A stretch of DNA of 36,429 bases from Advenella faeciporci (GTDB lineage: Bacteria; Pseudomonadota; Gammaproteobacteria; Burkholderiales; Burkholderiaceae_B). Position numbers and translations under genes: made by a program. This document shows, in pieces, positions 1 to 7,683 of this stretch (position 1 is the first letter of the stretch; every line of letters begins with the position of its first letter). The notes below the pieces were generated by a model, which saw only the letters and a program-made list of their open reading frames with translations, searched no databases and had not been told where the DNA came from. The stretch is taken from contig NZ_BMYS01000012.1 of the NCBI RefSeq assembly GCF_014652395.1, positions 1 to 36,429 on the forward strand, in the 5' to 3' direction.

Positions 1-235
1 AGTATAAATTTAGCATCACCAGCATTGCTGGTGTGGCCTCTTACATTCCAAGCGCCCACACTTATCGGCTGTTATATTGTTAAAGAGCATACAACATGAC
101 CCAACGGTCATGAGGCTGACATAAACCCGCGATAAACTTCATTCAGGTCTTGTCGCATTCAGCTCAACCCGACTCAAACCCGAAGGTTTATTACATCAGA
201 CTGACTTGACTGCGTTGCTGTGTCAGCAGCAGAGA
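1..235 (-). other. Leader of an rRNA operon (transcribed leftwards out of the window)
   Basis: Read on the minus strand, this stretch has the layout of an rrn leader. A strong promoter lies at 242-270, about 145 nt of hairpin-rich sequence follows, and then a boxA-type antitermination motif (78-89) continues into a conserved-looking stretch ending in GTGTGGGCGCTTGG. A short hairpin is formed by 17-24 and 26-33. No tRNA lies between promoter and boxA, so this is a 5' leader and not a 16S-23S spacer. The 16S gene itself is not visible and is expected immediately left of position 1. The call rests on promoter, boxA and remembered resemblance to betaproteobacterial leaders. Confidence 0.75.
78..89 (-). 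promoter_or_regulatory. boxA antitermination site of the rRNA leader
   Basis: The minus strand reads TGCTCTTTAACA here, the classical bacterial rrn boxA bound by NusB/S10 to build the rRNA antitermination complex. It lies about 150 nt downstream of the promoter at 242-270, on the same strand. Confidence 0.8.
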
Positions 236-241
236 AACGAG

Positions 242-270
242 ATTATGAAGCATGTGGTTTTGTTTGTCAA
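242..270 (-). promoter_or_regulatory. Strong sigma70 promoter of the rRNA operon, with A/T-rich UP-like region
   Basis: On the minus strand a perfect -35 TTGACA (265-270) is separated by exactly 17 nt from a -10 CATAAT (242-247). Just upstream (about 271-305) is a very A/T-rich block with phased A and T runs, as expected for an UP element. Transcription would start near 235 and run left into the boxA-containing leader. Confidence 0.75.
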
Positions 271-289
271 GAACTTTTTTAAAGAATTT

Positions 290-611
290 TTAAAACCGTT
301 CTTTTTAAACCACCCGGCGAATCGTTAAAACCAATCTGCCAGACCACCTTCTTCACGTTGCCCAGATTAAACCAAATCGTTAACACCTGAACTTCGTTTC
401 GTTTTTCACCGCCTGGCGTTTTGGGGTAAACCCTAGCGCTGTTGCTGCGAAAGAATGTAACTATAGCGAACCCAAGCCCACCTTGGCAAGTACTTTCTTC
501 AAATACTTGTAGGTATTTTACACCAAAATCCACAAGCCATTGTTTTATTTGGGAATTGTTGCGTACTCATGAGTTGTTTTTTTATTGCAACAATGCAACA
601 TAGTAAGCTTT
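290..611. other. Gene-free stretch between the rRNA promoter and the lrp stop codon
   Basis: This interval lies upstream of the rRNA promoter and downstream of the Lrp-type gene. It is A/T-rich at both ends. An 84-codon open frame exists on the minus strand (279-533), but it has no domain character and runs into the rRNA UP region, so I do not call it a gene. Upstream activator sites for the rRNA promoter could lie here, but I cannot identify one with confidence. Confidence 0.4.
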
Positions 612-1091
612 CTATTTAACATAAAGCATTTTGCTTTCTTTTATTTTTTGCAATGCAAAACTTGAACGCATGTCTATAACAGAAGGATGCTTCATTAATA
701 CATTCATGGAGAACGCCGAAAAAGCGGCCAAATCTTTTACCTGGACTCTTAATATGTAATCCATTTCACCGGACAGGGCATAACACTCCACAACCTCGGG
801 CCATTTCTGCACATCACGGGCAAATGCCTCCATGGGCGCATGACTGCTACCACTTACTTTGTTCAGATGAATGGATACATAAGCAATCAATCCGCAACCG
901 ATCTTATCCGGATCGACCTTCGCGGTATATCCCGTTATATATCCCTCATCTTCCAGGCGCTTTACCCGCCGCAAACAGGGGCTGGGGGACAATGCAACCC
1001 GATCGGCCAACTCAAGATTGCTAAGCCTCCCATCCTGCTGCAATTCATTAATAATTTGCTTGTCTATCTTATCCAATTGATTTATTGGCAT
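612..1091 (-). CDS. Lrp/AsnC family transcriptional regulator
   Basis: A 159-residue protein of normal length for the family. Residues about 5-60 form the N-terminal helix-turn-helix (LDKIDKQIINELQQDGR, then the recognition region SPSPCLRRVKRLEDEG). Residues about 70-150 form the RAM/AsnC ligand-binding domain, with GEMDYILRV typical of the effector-binding beta-strand. The gene is divergent from hpd with 147 bp between the two starts, an arrangement that suggests control of tyrosine/phenylalanine catabolism, possibly with an aromatic amino acid as effector. A purine-rich AAGGAA precedes the ATG. Family assignment is secure; target and effector are inferred from context. Confidence 0.9.
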   Translation of the reverse strand: MPINQLDKIDKQIINELQQDGRLSNLELADRVALSPSPCLRRVKRLEDEGYITGYTAKVDPDKIGCGLIAYVSIHLNKVSGSSHAPMEAFARDVQKWPEVVECYALSGEMDYILRVQVKDLAAFSAFSMNVLMKHPSVIDMRSSFALQKIKESKMLYVK

Positions 1092-1193
1092 TTTATTTCC
1101 TTAATATTTTATTTATTAGCATAATAATTTAAAAATACATTTCTTTGAGACTGATTCGCAATTTTTAGTTATTCATTTTTTATTAAAATATCA

Positions 1194-1203
1194 TTTGCGC
1201 AAA
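1194..1203. promoter_or_regulatory. Candidate operator palindrome in the lrp-hpd divergent region
   Basis: TTTGCGCAAA is a perfect 10-bp palindrome 35 bp upstream of the hpd start, in otherwise A/T-rich DNA. It overlaps or follows a possible -10 (TATCAT, 1189-1194). A dimeric regulator such as the neighbouring Lrp/AsnC protein could use it. This is a guess from position and symmetry. Confidence 0.35.
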
Positions 1204-1238
1204 AGCTGACAATGAATCAATAACAGAAGGAGATGATA

Positions 1239-2354
1239 ATGAGCACTGAAACATTCACCCCCTGGGATAACCCAATGGGCACTGCCGGTTTTGAATTTAT
1301 TGAATATACCGCCCCCGACCCTGAAGCCTTGGGCAAAGTGTTTATTGCTTTAGGCTTTAAAGCCATTGCAAAACACCGTACCAAAAATGTCACCCTATAC
1401 CGTCAAGGCGAAATTAATTTTCTTATCAATGCCGAGACAAATTCTTTTGCCCAGCGGTTTGCCCGTCTGCACGGCCCTTCCATATGCGCCATTGCCTTTC
1501 GGGTTCAGGATGCCGCCAAAGCCTATCAGCGCGCGCTGGAGCTGGGTGCCTGGGGTTTTGATTCACAAAGCGGCCCGATGGAATTGAATATTCCTGCCAT
1601 TAAAGGCATTGGTGACTCACTGATCTATCTGGTTGACCGCTGGAAAGGAAAAGACGGACACGGTGGTATTGGCGACATCAGCATTTATGATGTCGACTTT
1701 GAACCCATCAATTATGAGACCGCCAGCGAAGACATGAATCACAAAGGTGCCGGCCTGCAAATTATTGACCATCTTACCCATAACGTTCATAAAGGTCGCA
1801 TGCAGGAATGGGCCGAGTTTTATGAGCGCCTGTTCAACTTCAGGGAAATCCGTTATTTTGACATTGAAGGAAAAGTAACCGGCGTCAAGTCCAAGGCAAT
1901 GACCTCTCCTTGTGGAAAAATCCGCATCCCGATTAACGAAGAAGGCACCGAAGAAAAAGGGCAGATTCAGGAGTATCTTGACTTATATCATGGCGAAGGC
2001 ATCCAGCATATTGCCCTGGGCACCAACAATATTTATGAAACGGTAGAAGCACTAAGGCAAAACAAGCTGAAATTTCTGGATACGCCTGACACTTATTATG
2101 AATTATTAAGCCAGCGCCTGCCCAACCACAACGAAGATGTGTCACGCCTGAAAAAGAACCGGATTCTTCTGGATGGTGGCCCAAACAACGATTTGCTATT
2201 GCAGATTTTTACCGAAAACCAGATTGGTCCCATTTTCTTTGAGATTATCCAGCGTAAAGGGAATGAAGGTTTTGGTGAAGGCAATTTCAAGGCACTTTTT
2301 GAATCCATCGAGTTGGACCAGATGCGCCGGGGGGTCTTGAAAAAAGTCGAATAA
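1239..2354 (+). CDS. hpd: 4-hydroxyphenylpyruvate dioxygenase
   Basis: A 371-residue protein that oxidises 4-hydroxyphenylpyruvate to homogentisate, the second step of tyrosine degradation. It has two vicinal-oxygen-chelate domains. The C-terminal one carries the iron facial triad: His in IIDHLTHNVH, His in GIQHIALGT, and Glu in IFFEIIQRKG near the C-terminus, followed by the usual GFGEGNFKALFESIE tail. I chose the ATG at 1239 because AGAAGGAG (1225-1232) sits 6 nt before it; an in-frame ATG at 1233 directly abuts that ribosome site and is too close. It is divergent from an Lrp-type regulator. No homogentisate dioxygenase gene lies nearby in this window. Confidence 0.96.
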   Translation: MSTETFTPWDNPMGTAGFEFIEYTAPDPEALGKVFIALGFKAIAKHRTKNVTLYRQGEINFLINAETNSFAQRFARLHGPSICAIAFRVQDAAKAYQRALELGAWGFDSQSGPMELNIPAIKGIGDSLIYLVDRWKGKDGHGGIGDISIYDVDFEPINYETASEDMNHKGAGLQIIDHLTHNVHKGRMQEWAEFYERLFNFREIRYFDIEGKVTGVKSKAMTSPCGKIRIPINEEGTEEKGQIQEYLDLYHGEGIQHIALGTNNIYETVEALRQNKLKFLDTPDTYYELLSQRLPNHNEDVSRLKKNRILLDGGPNNDLLLQIFTENQIGPIFFEIIQRKGNEGFGEGNFKALFESIELDQMRRGVLKKVE

Positions 2355-2520
2355 TTAAACGGATAATTATCATCCCGGCACATTTCCGGCCCTGTCAGCA
2401 ATTTTCATGCGCAGGGCCAAACCAAAAACACAATCGTCAAACCATCTATAATCAGTTCAAACATTCCCAAACCTGGCGCATACTTTATAGCCACCCATCA
2501 TTTTTGAACTATTTATTCCC

Positions 2521-3117
2521 ATGACCGCTCTCTTGGCCGGATTCCTGCTTTCTTTTTCACTGATTATGGCCATTGGCTCGCAAAACGCGTTTATTCTTCG
2601 CCAGGGCCTGAAAGCTGAACATGTTTTCTGGGTCTGCCTGATTTGCGCCATTTCTGATGCAACGCTTATTGGCATAGGCGTTGCCGGTTTCAGCATGTTT
2701 TTGTCCGAATCCGGTTTCTGGCTGGCAACCATCCGCTATGCAGGTGCCGCCTTCCTGTTTTTTTATGGACTCATGAATTTCATTTCCGCCATCAAAGGAC
2801 AAAGCAGCTTGAATGCCAGTCAGGTCAACACACCCAGCAGCCTGAAAAAAACACTCTTAATCTGCCTGGCCTTTACCTGGCTGAATCCACATGTATACCT
2901 GGACACCCTGCTGTTGATTGGCTCTGTTTCTACCCGCTACCCCGGCCAGGGCCTGAGCTTTTTTATTGGCGCCAGCCTGGCATCCCTTTTGTTTTTCTTT
3001 TCATTGGGCTATGGCGCCCGTTTGCTGCAACCTTTGTTCAAAAGAGCAAGGGCCTGGCAAATTCTGGATATAGGCACCGGGGTAATTATGTGGTCAATTG
3101 CCCTTTCATTAATATAA
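2521..3117 (+). CDS. argO: LysE/ArgO family amino-acid exporter
   Basis: A 198-residue integral membrane protein with about six hydrophobic segments, the usual size for LysE/ArgO. The N-terminus (SLIMAIGSQNAFILRQGL) is the family signature, and the central FTWLNPHVYLDT matches the conserved WLNPH region. Members export arginine or lysine in exchange for the proton gradient. No clear ribosome-binding site precedes the ATG at 2521, so the start is the least certain part. It converges with msrA. Naming it ArgO rather than LysE rests on overall resemblance; substrate is not proven. Confidence 0.85.
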   Translation: MTALLAGFLLSFSLIMAIGSQNAFILRQGLKAEHVFWVCLICAISDATLIGIGVAGFSMFLSESGFWLATIRYAGAAFLFFYGLMNFISAIKGQSSLNASQVNTPSSLKKTLLICLAFTWLNPHVYLDTLLLIGSVSTRYPGQGLSFFIGASLASLLFFFSLGYGARLLQPLFKRARAWQILDIGTGVIMWSIALSLI

Positions 3118-3136
3118 AACCGTCATAAAACCAGAT

Positions 3137-3205
3137 AACGCTGCCATTATGGCGTTAACCAATAAAACCCGGACTTTTTTTATAAGACAGCGGCATGCCT
3201 GCCGC
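3137..3205. other. Convergent argO-msrA intergenic region with two weak hairpins
   Basis: Two short inverted repeats are visible: AACGC (3137-3141) with GCGTT (3152-3156), and GCGGCA (3190-3195) with TGCCGC (3200-3205) around a four-base loop. A seven-T run lies between them on the plus strand, and neither hairpin is directly followed by one. They may act as weak terminators for the two converging genes. Confidence 0.35.
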
Positions 3206-3206
3206 A

Positions 3207-3749
3207 TCAGGACGCCTTCAATTTATCGGGAAAGCGTTTCATGAACTTGTTGACTTTTTCTGAAACCACAAAAGCGCAATAAGGCTGATTGGGATTACGT
3301 TCAAAATAATTGTCATGATAGGCTTCGGCCGGCCAGAATTGCGCCTTGGGCAACAACCTGGTAACCACTGGCGAAGCAAGATGCTCTTGCAACCGTTCTA
3401 TATGCAAACGGGCAACGGCTTCCTGTTCGGGATTCTGAAAGAAAATAGCCGAAGCATACTGGGGGCCCACATCATTCCCCTGACGATCGGGCGTGGTGGG
3501 ATCATGCGTTTCAAAAAACACCGTCAGCAAATCGTCAAAACTGATTTCCTGTGGATTAAACTCAATTTTCACCACTTCAATATGACCGGTGTTTTTTTCA
3601 CATACCTGCTCGTAGCTTGGGTTATCGACATGACCACCACAATAACCCGACTGCACCCGCAACACGCCTCGCAAACGTAAAAACACGGCCTCAGTGCACC
3701 AGAAACAACCGCCACCAAATACCGCTATTTCTCTTAAGACATTATTCAT
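3207..3749 (-). CDS. msrA: Peptide-methionine (S)-S-oxide reductase MsrA
   Basis: Repairs methionine-S-sulfoxide in proteins using thioredoxin as electron donor. The N-terminal GGCFWCTEAVF contains the catalytic cysteine of the GCFWC motif, and GYCGGHVDNPSYEQVC, HDPTTPDRQGNDVGPQYAS and AEAYHDNY are all hallmark MsrA segments. Length 180 residues is normal. I start at the ATG at 3749, which has ACAGGTG a few bases upstream; a GTG at 3758 is the alternative. The gene overlaps the stop of the upstream cytochrome c gene, so the two are translationally coupled, which hints at an oxidative-stress or periplasmic redox pairing. Confidence 0.95.
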   Translation of the reverse strand: MNNVLREIAVFGGGCFWCTEAVFLRLRGVLRVQSGYCGGHVDNPSYEQVCEKNTGHIEVVKIEFNPQEISFDDLLTVFFETHDPTTPDRQGNDVGPQYASAIFFQNPEQEAVARLHIERLQEHLASPVVTRLLPKAQFWPAEAYHDNYFERNPNQPYCAFVVSEKVNKFMKRFPDKLKAS

Positions 3750-4107
3750 TATTAGCACCTGTCAAGCTCAAACCCCGAATCCACCTGGCAATCGTCAATG
3801 CATCTTCATCACTGATTTGCGGCTGGGCTGGCATGGGAATAACACCCCACCGACCTCTCCCCCCCTGGCGAATTGCATGGACCAGGTAGGTTTCAATGCC
3901 ATCACCAGCTTGCTGGTAGCGCTGCGCAATCGCTTTGAACGGAGGCCCTACCCGGGCCTTTTCTATCTGATGACAGCCCATGCAAACCTTCTCCTGCGCC
4001 AGTTTTGCCCCATCAACCTGCGCAGAAGCATAAACAGCCGGTGACACGAAAACCATTAATAAAAAGCCCCATTTGCCAACCGAACGCAACATATCCAACC
4101 CAAACAT
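3742..4107 (-). CDS. Small class I c-type cytochrome, secreted
   Basis: A 121-residue protein with an N-terminal hydrophobic signal segment (residues about 10-28, cleaved near VYASA) and one haem-attachment motif CMGCH at about residue 42. The likely axial methionine lies in VIPMPAQPQISD, followed by the C-terminal helix IARWIRGL typical of cytochrome c551/c552-like electron carriers. It acts in the periplasm. It shares an operon with msrA, its stop overlapping the msrA start region. An internal ATG (residue 6, 4092) has a slightly better upstream sequence and could be the true start. The redox partner is unknown. Confidence 0.85.
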   Translation of the reverse strand: MFGLDMLRSVGKWGFLLMVFVSPAVYASAQVDGAKLAQEKVCMGCHQIEKARVGPPFKAIAQRYQQAGDGIETYLVHAIRQGGRGRWGVIPMPAQPQISDEDALTIARWIRGLSLTGANNE

Positions 4108-4259
4108 GATTAATATTTAAACAATTCAATATATCTACACGACAACTTCCAGAACAATCGCGAATACACTTTATACTTCTTTAACTGCAATAATGCTATT
4201 GTATCCAGAAAATTGACTGGACCAATTATTTATCATTCCTACACAACAGAACCGAACAC

Positions 4260-5045
4260 ATGATCCCATTCCCCGAAATCAATCCTGTTGCCATAGAAAT
4301 TGGCCCATTAAAAGTCCATTGGTATGGCCTGATGTACTTGCTTGCCTTTGCCCTGGTATGGATACTGGGCAGATACCGTATTAAAAAAGGCATGATTGAC
4401 CTTACCCAACAACGTTTTGAAGACCTGATTTTTTATGGCGTACTGGGTGTCATCCTGGGCGGCCGCCTTGGCTACATCCTGTTTTACCAGCCGGCCTTTT
4501 ATTTGTCACACCCATTGGAAATTTTCTCGATCTGGGACGGCGGCATGTCTTTTCATGGAGGGCTGCTTGGTGTTTTACTGGCCATGTACCTGTTTGGCCG
4601 CAAAGAAGGCAAAACATTTTTCGAAGTCGCCGATTTCATTGCCCCCCTGGTTCCGCTTGGCCTGGCTTGCGGACGCCTGGGCAATTTCATTAATGGCGAA
4701 CTCTGGGGCCGGCCAGCCGATGTCCCCTGGGCCATGATTTTTCCGGGTGCCGGCAATATCCCCCGCCACCCTTCTCAAATTTATCAGATGCTGCTTGAAG
4801 GTATTCTGTTATTTATCATACTGTGGTTTTTTTCAGGCAAGAAAAGGCCGGTGGGGCAAGTGAGTGCCGTCTTCCTGATGGGATATGGCGTTTTTCGTTT
4901 TATTGCCGAATATACGCGTGAACCCGACAGATACCTGGGCTTCCTGGCACTGGGGTTTAGTATGGGGCAATGGCTGTCGATTCCCATGATTCTGGCAGGT
5001 ATCTGGTTGTATATAAGCAGCGCAAAAAAACAAACTGACCAATAA
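4260..5045 (+). CDS. lgt: Prolipoprotein diacylglyceryl transferase
   Basis: Inner-membrane enzyme that transfers diacylglycerol from phosphatidylglycerol to the lipobox cysteine of prolipoproteins, the first step of lipoprotein maturation (Pal in this window is one expected substrate). The 261-residue protein has about seven membrane segments, the conserved [11 protein letters not shown] around residues 94-104 with the essential His, and the Lgt signature [15 protein letters not shown] followed by PRHPSQIYQ. Length is typical. It converges with the 6S RNA gene and shares a bidirectional terminator with it. Confidence 0.96.
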   Translation: MIPFPEINPVAIEIGPLKVHWYGLMYLLAFALVWILGRYRIKKGMIDLTQQRFEDLIFYGVLGVILGGRLGYILFYQPAFYLSHPLEIFSIWDGGMSFHGGLLGVLLAMYLFGRKEGKTFFEVADFIAPLVPLGLACGRLGNFINGELWGRPADVPWAMIFPGAGNIPRHPSQIYQMLLEGILLFIILWFFSGKKRPVGQVSAVFLMGYGVFRFIAEYTREPDRYLGFLALGFSMGQWLSIPMILAGIWLYISSAKKQTDQ

Positions 5046-5067
5046 GAAAAAACCCCATACCAAACAA

Positions 5068-5103
5068 AAAAGCGGATCTTGAAACACAAGATCCGCTTTT
5101 CAT
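5068..5103. terminator. Bidirectional rho-independent terminator between lgt and 6S RNA
   Basis: A perfect 14-bp stem (5068-5081 with 5087-5100) closes a 5-nt loop. It is flanked by an A run on the left and a T run on the right, so it works in both orientations: for lgt on the plus strand and for ssrS on the minus strand. Confidence 0.9.
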
Positions 5104-5106
5104 TAA

Positions 5107-5290
5107 ATGCCCCGCATGTACCGTCTAGGCCGGCACCTCGAACCCTAAAGTTCAAGATTGGTCACCATCAATAAAGCTTCGGGTTCGTCTGACGAGAGAC
5201 GCTCACACCCACTTCATAATCCGATAACCTGATGCCATAAGCATAGGTAAGAGATGATAAGCCAAGTCACGAATACCGCAGGGACAACCT
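5107..5290 (-). ncRNA. ssrS: 6S RNA
   Basis: 6S RNA binds the sigma70 RNA polymerase holoenzyme and down-regulates transcription in stationary phase. The 3' half contains CTTGAACTTTAGGGTTCGAG followed by GTGCCGGCCTAGACGG, closely resembling the conserved CTTGAAC/GGGTTCAAG hairpin of proteobacterial 6S RNA. The 5' segment CCCTGCGGTATTCGT pairs with the 3' segment ACGGTACATGCGGGG with G-U wobbles to make the closing stem. The span of about 184 nt fits the usual length. The position immediately downstream of zapA is the standard proteobacterial location. A -10-like TATTAT lies at 5304-5309. Ends are approximate by some 5-10 nt. Confidence 0.87.
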
Positions 5291-5337
5291 TTCGTGTAAA
5301 TTCATAATACACTAAAACCCGTTTTGTGGCCTGAATT

Positions 5338-5649
5338 TTACAGGCCTTTTAACTCATTGATTCCATCATCAAGCAATGCATTGAGTTCATCAATTTTTTT
5401 CTTGAAGTCACCGTATTGTACACCGGCAAAAGGTCCATCAACAGCCCTCACTGACAAAAGATCTGACGCCATCTGAATACATGCCATGATCGCAATGCGC
5501 TCATTGCTAACCGATGCATTGCCAGAGCCTTTGATTTTAAGCATAAGCTGGTCTGCATGCCTGACTGCCTCTACCAGTTTATGACGCTCTTCAGAAGCGC
5601 AGGCAAGAGAAAGCTCGCGCCCCAGAATTGATACGTTGACCCGTTCCAT
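5338..5649 (-). CDS. zapA: Cell division protein ZapA
   Basis: A 103-residue cytoplasmic protein that binds FtsZ and promotes bundling of protofilaments at the division ring. The N-terminal segment VNVSILGRELSLACASEER matches the ZapA fold start, followed by ERIAIMACIQMASDLL and a C-terminal coiled coil (DFKKKIDELNALLDDGI). It overlaps the stop codon of the upstream coiled-coil gene (TAATG), with GGAGC as ribosome site, so the two are co-translated. The 6S RNA gene follows directly, the conserved zapA-ssrS arrangement. Confidence 0.92.
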   Translation of the reverse strand: MERVNVSILGRELSLACASEERHKLVEAVRHADQLMLKIKGSGNASVSNERIAIMACIQMASDLLSVRAVDGPFAGVQYGDFKKKIDELNALLDDGINELKGL

Positions 5650-6062
5650 TATTCAGCTCCTTCAGTAACAGCACCAGGCAAATTGCCAAGCACGTGCTCA
5701 ACACGATCACGGGCTTTCATGGCCCCTTCGCGGAAAGCAGCCAACTCACTTTGCGCCTTGGCCAGATCAGCCTGCAGCCGGGTAATTTCCTGTTGCGCGC
5801 TTTCGAGCTCGGATTTTAACTGAACATTTTCATGCTGCGCCTTGGCACGGATTTCGCCGACTTCCTGTTCATGATTATCCAGGCGTTGAATAATGCTCTT
5901 GAACTCGTCCTCACGGGCCTGAAATTGATCGCGGAATGAGTCACGGGCCTTTTCAGCCAATGCCAGCCGTGCGGCAATGGACTGACGTTCAGCCATTAAA
6001 CTGCGTGATAATTGAACCACTTGCCCGACACGAGCGGCAACTTGATCTAAGTCTTGCAACAT
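5649..6062 (-). CDS. Coiled-coil protein encoded upstream of zapA
   Basis: A 137-residue, highly charged protein that is almost entirely predicted coiled coil from residue about 15 to 115 (for example ELESAQQEITRLQADLAKAQ), with no signal peptide or membrane segment. Its stop overlaps the zapA start, so it very probably works with ZapA in division-ring assembly, perhaps as a ZapB-like or ZapA-partner protein. Such a small coiled-coil gene is common before zapA in Burkholderiales. I cannot assign a named family from sequence alone. Confidence 0.8.
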   Translation of the reverse strand: MLQDLDQVAARVGQVVQLSRSLMAERQSIAARLALAEKARDSFRDQFQAREDEFKSIIQRLDNHEQEVGEIRAKAQHENVQLKSELESAQQEITRLQADLAKAQSELAAFREGAMKARDRVEHVLGNLPGAVTEGAE

Positions 6063-6233
6063 AGTGATATCGTATTCAATACAAAAGGCGCATTTACAGG
6101 TAAACGCACTGGATTAACAATAAGGAGAACTTGATTTTACCCTGTATTCAAAACCACAAACCGGATTTTTTAATATTAAGGTATATTAATCTTTCAAGTG
6201 TTTTTCATCCATTTTGACATCAACAGGATTGCC

Positions 6234-7139
6234 ATGCCATCAATTACCGAAAAATCTTACGAAACGACCCCTTCCATCAATGTGGCTTTTATAGGTTTAG
6301 GCGTTATGGGCTTTCCCATGGCTGGTCACCTGGCCAAGGCCGGTCACCAGGTTTGTGTCTACAACCGCACCACCGCCAAAGCCGAAAGCTGGGCTGCCGA
6401 GTTTGGTGGATCATGGGCCCCCACTCCGGCACAAGCCTGCAAAAACGCGGATATTGTTTTTTGTTGCGTGGGCAATGATGATGACCTGCGTAGCGTTGTC
6501 CTGGGCGAAACGGGCGCTTTCAATGGCATGAAACCAGGCGCCGTTTTTGTTGATCACACTACGGCCTCTGCCGATGTCGCACGCGAACTATACCAATTAG
6601 CCAAAGAAAAACAGCTTGGGTTTATTGATGCCCCCGTTTCTGGCGGACAGGCGGGCGCTGTCAATGGCGTGCTTACGGTTATGTGCGGAGGCGAACCTGC
6701 TGTTTTCGACAAAATCCAGACTGTGGCAAAGCCCTATTCACGTGCAATTACCCTTTTGGGCGAACCCGGTGCCGGCCAACTGGCCAAAATGGTCAACCAG
6801 ATTTGCATTGCCGGCCTGGTCCAGGGCCTGTCAGAAGCCATTGCCTTCGGAGAGCGGTCAGGTCTTGATATGTATGCCGTACTGGATGTGATAGGCAAAG
6901 GCGCAGCCCAAAGCTGGCAAATGGATAACCGTGGTAAAACCATGATTGAAAATAAATTTGATTTTGGCTTTGCCGTAGACTGGATGCGCAAAGACCTGGG
7001 ACTGGTCCTGGATGAAGCCAAGCGCAACGGGGCTTTGCTACCGGTAACGGCTTTGGTCGACCAGTTTTATGCTGAAGTACAACAAAAAGGTGGTCACCGG
7101 TGGGATACCTCCAGCCTCATTTCCCGCCTGAAACCTTGA
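6234..7139 (+). CDS. NAD(P)-dependent 3-hydroxyisobutyrate dehydrogenase-family oxidoreductase
   Basis: A 301-residue beta-hydroxyacid dehydrogenase. The N-terminal Rossmann motif is VAFIGLGVMGFPMAGHLAKAG, then DHTTASADVARELYQLA and the substrate signature FIDAPVSGGQAGAVNGVLTVMCGG. The catalytic lysine lies in GQLAKMVNQICIAGLV and the C-terminal helical domain contains DFGFAVDWMRKDLGL. Substrates in the family include 3-hydroxyisobutyrate, tartronate semialdehyde and glyoxylate/succinic semialdehyde; the sequence does not decide. I start at the ATG at 6234, with CAGGA upstream; a GTG at 6198 lacks a ribosome site. It stands alone and has its own terminator. Confidence 0.9.
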   Translation: MPSITEKSYETTPSINVAFIGLGVMGFPMAGHLAKAGHQVCVYNRTTAKAESWAAEFGGSWAPTPAQACKNADIVFCCVGNDDDLRSVVLGETGAFNGMKPGAVFVDHTTASADVARELYQLAKEKQLGFIDAPVSGGQAGAVNGVLTVMCGGEPAVFDKIQTVAKPYSRAITLLGEPGAGQLAKMVNQICIAGLVQGLSEAIAFGERSGLDMYAVLDVIGKGAAQSWQMDNRGKTMIENKFDFGFAVDWMRKDLGLVLDEAKRNGALLPVTALVDQFYAEVQQKGGHRWDTSSLISRLKP

Positions 7140-7157
7140 TAAGCACCATCCATGCAT

Positions 7158-7197
7158 AAAAAAAGTCGTGCCACCCAAAATGGCACGACTTTTTTTT
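7158..7197 (+). terminator. Rho-independent terminator after the 3-hydroxyisobutyrate dehydrogenase-type gene
   Basis: AGTCGTGCCA (7164-7173) pairs perfectly with TGGCACGACT (7181-7190) around a 7-nt loop and is followed by eight T. The preceding A run could extend the stem and make it active on the other strand for the gene at 7258-7518. Confidence 0.9.
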
Positions 7198-7257
7198 CAC
7201 CATACACTCAAGGCCTTAGCGTCAAAAAATGTTAACGCCTGCCAGGCACAAAACTGA

Positions 7258-7518
7258 TCAATATGAAATAAAATCATCACCTTGGCTCTGTTTGTACTCA
7301 ACCAGCTCCTGCATCACCACCTCACGGGTTTTGGTACTGTTTACCGCAACCGACGGAGAAGAAGACTCTTTAGTCATGCGCTGTTCGACTTTTTGTCCTG
7401 CATCGATACTTGCGGCATTGGGCACAAACGGATAATCAGACTCACTTAAGGCTGCGGCATGCACAACACCCGCGGCAAGAGTAGTGGCAACAAAGGCGGC
7501 TTTAATGATGTTTTTCAT
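7258..7518 (-). CDS. Small secreted protein, DUF4148-like
   Basis: An 86-residue protein with a clear signal peptide (MKNIIKAAFVATTLAAGVVHAA, cleavage after about residue 21), then a short acidic, Ser/Thr-rich domain ending KTREVVMQELVEYKQSQGD. Size, signal peptide and the C-terminal REVVMQEL-type helix resemble the small DUF4148 periplasmic proteins abundant in Burkholderiales; function is unknown. The start at 7518 has GGAG 7 nt upstream; an in-frame ATG further upstream at 7548 lacks one. It is divergent from the gene at 7755, sharing a regulatory region with a long palindrome. Confidence 0.7.
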   Translation of the reverse strand: MKNIIKAAFVATTLAAGVVHAAALSESDYPFVPNAASIDAGQKVEQRMTKESSSPSVAVNSTKTREVVMQELVEYKQSQGDDFISY

Positions 7519-7648
7519 AATAAACTCCAAAATATTAATGACTTTCAATAAAAATCAAGTTTCATACCGATGTGTAAAATTTCGGGAAAGTTGATTTGAT
7601 GGGTTTATTATGAAGCGGTAAACGTGATAGAAAAATAGCGATTGTTGC

Positions 7649-7678
7649 AATTATATTTCCATTAATGGAAATATAATT
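7649..7678. promoter_or_regulatory. Perfect 30-bp palindrome, candidate operator
   Basis: The left half AATTATATTTCCATT (7649-7663) is followed with no spacer by its exact reverse complement (7664-7678). It ends 5 bp upstream of a good -35 box (7684-7689) of the gene at 7755, and it lies in the 236-bp divergent region. Symmetry and placement suggest a binding site for a dimeric regulator; a hairpin role is less likely because it lies upstream of the promoter. Confidence 0.65.
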
Positions 7679-7683
7679 AGATA

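Noticed and set aside
279-533. An 84-codon open frame on the minus strand
   Set aside because: It overlaps the A/T-rich region upstream of the rRNA promoter, resembles no family and has no convincing ribosome site.
2388-2418. Hairpin GGCCCTG/CAGGGCC after hpd as a terminator
   Set aside because: The loop is long and no T run follows; I could not support it as a terminator.
4784-5155. A 123-codon minus-strand open frame across the end of lgt, the terminator and 6S RNA
   Set aside because: It covers a terminator and a structured RNA gene and has no protein-like features.
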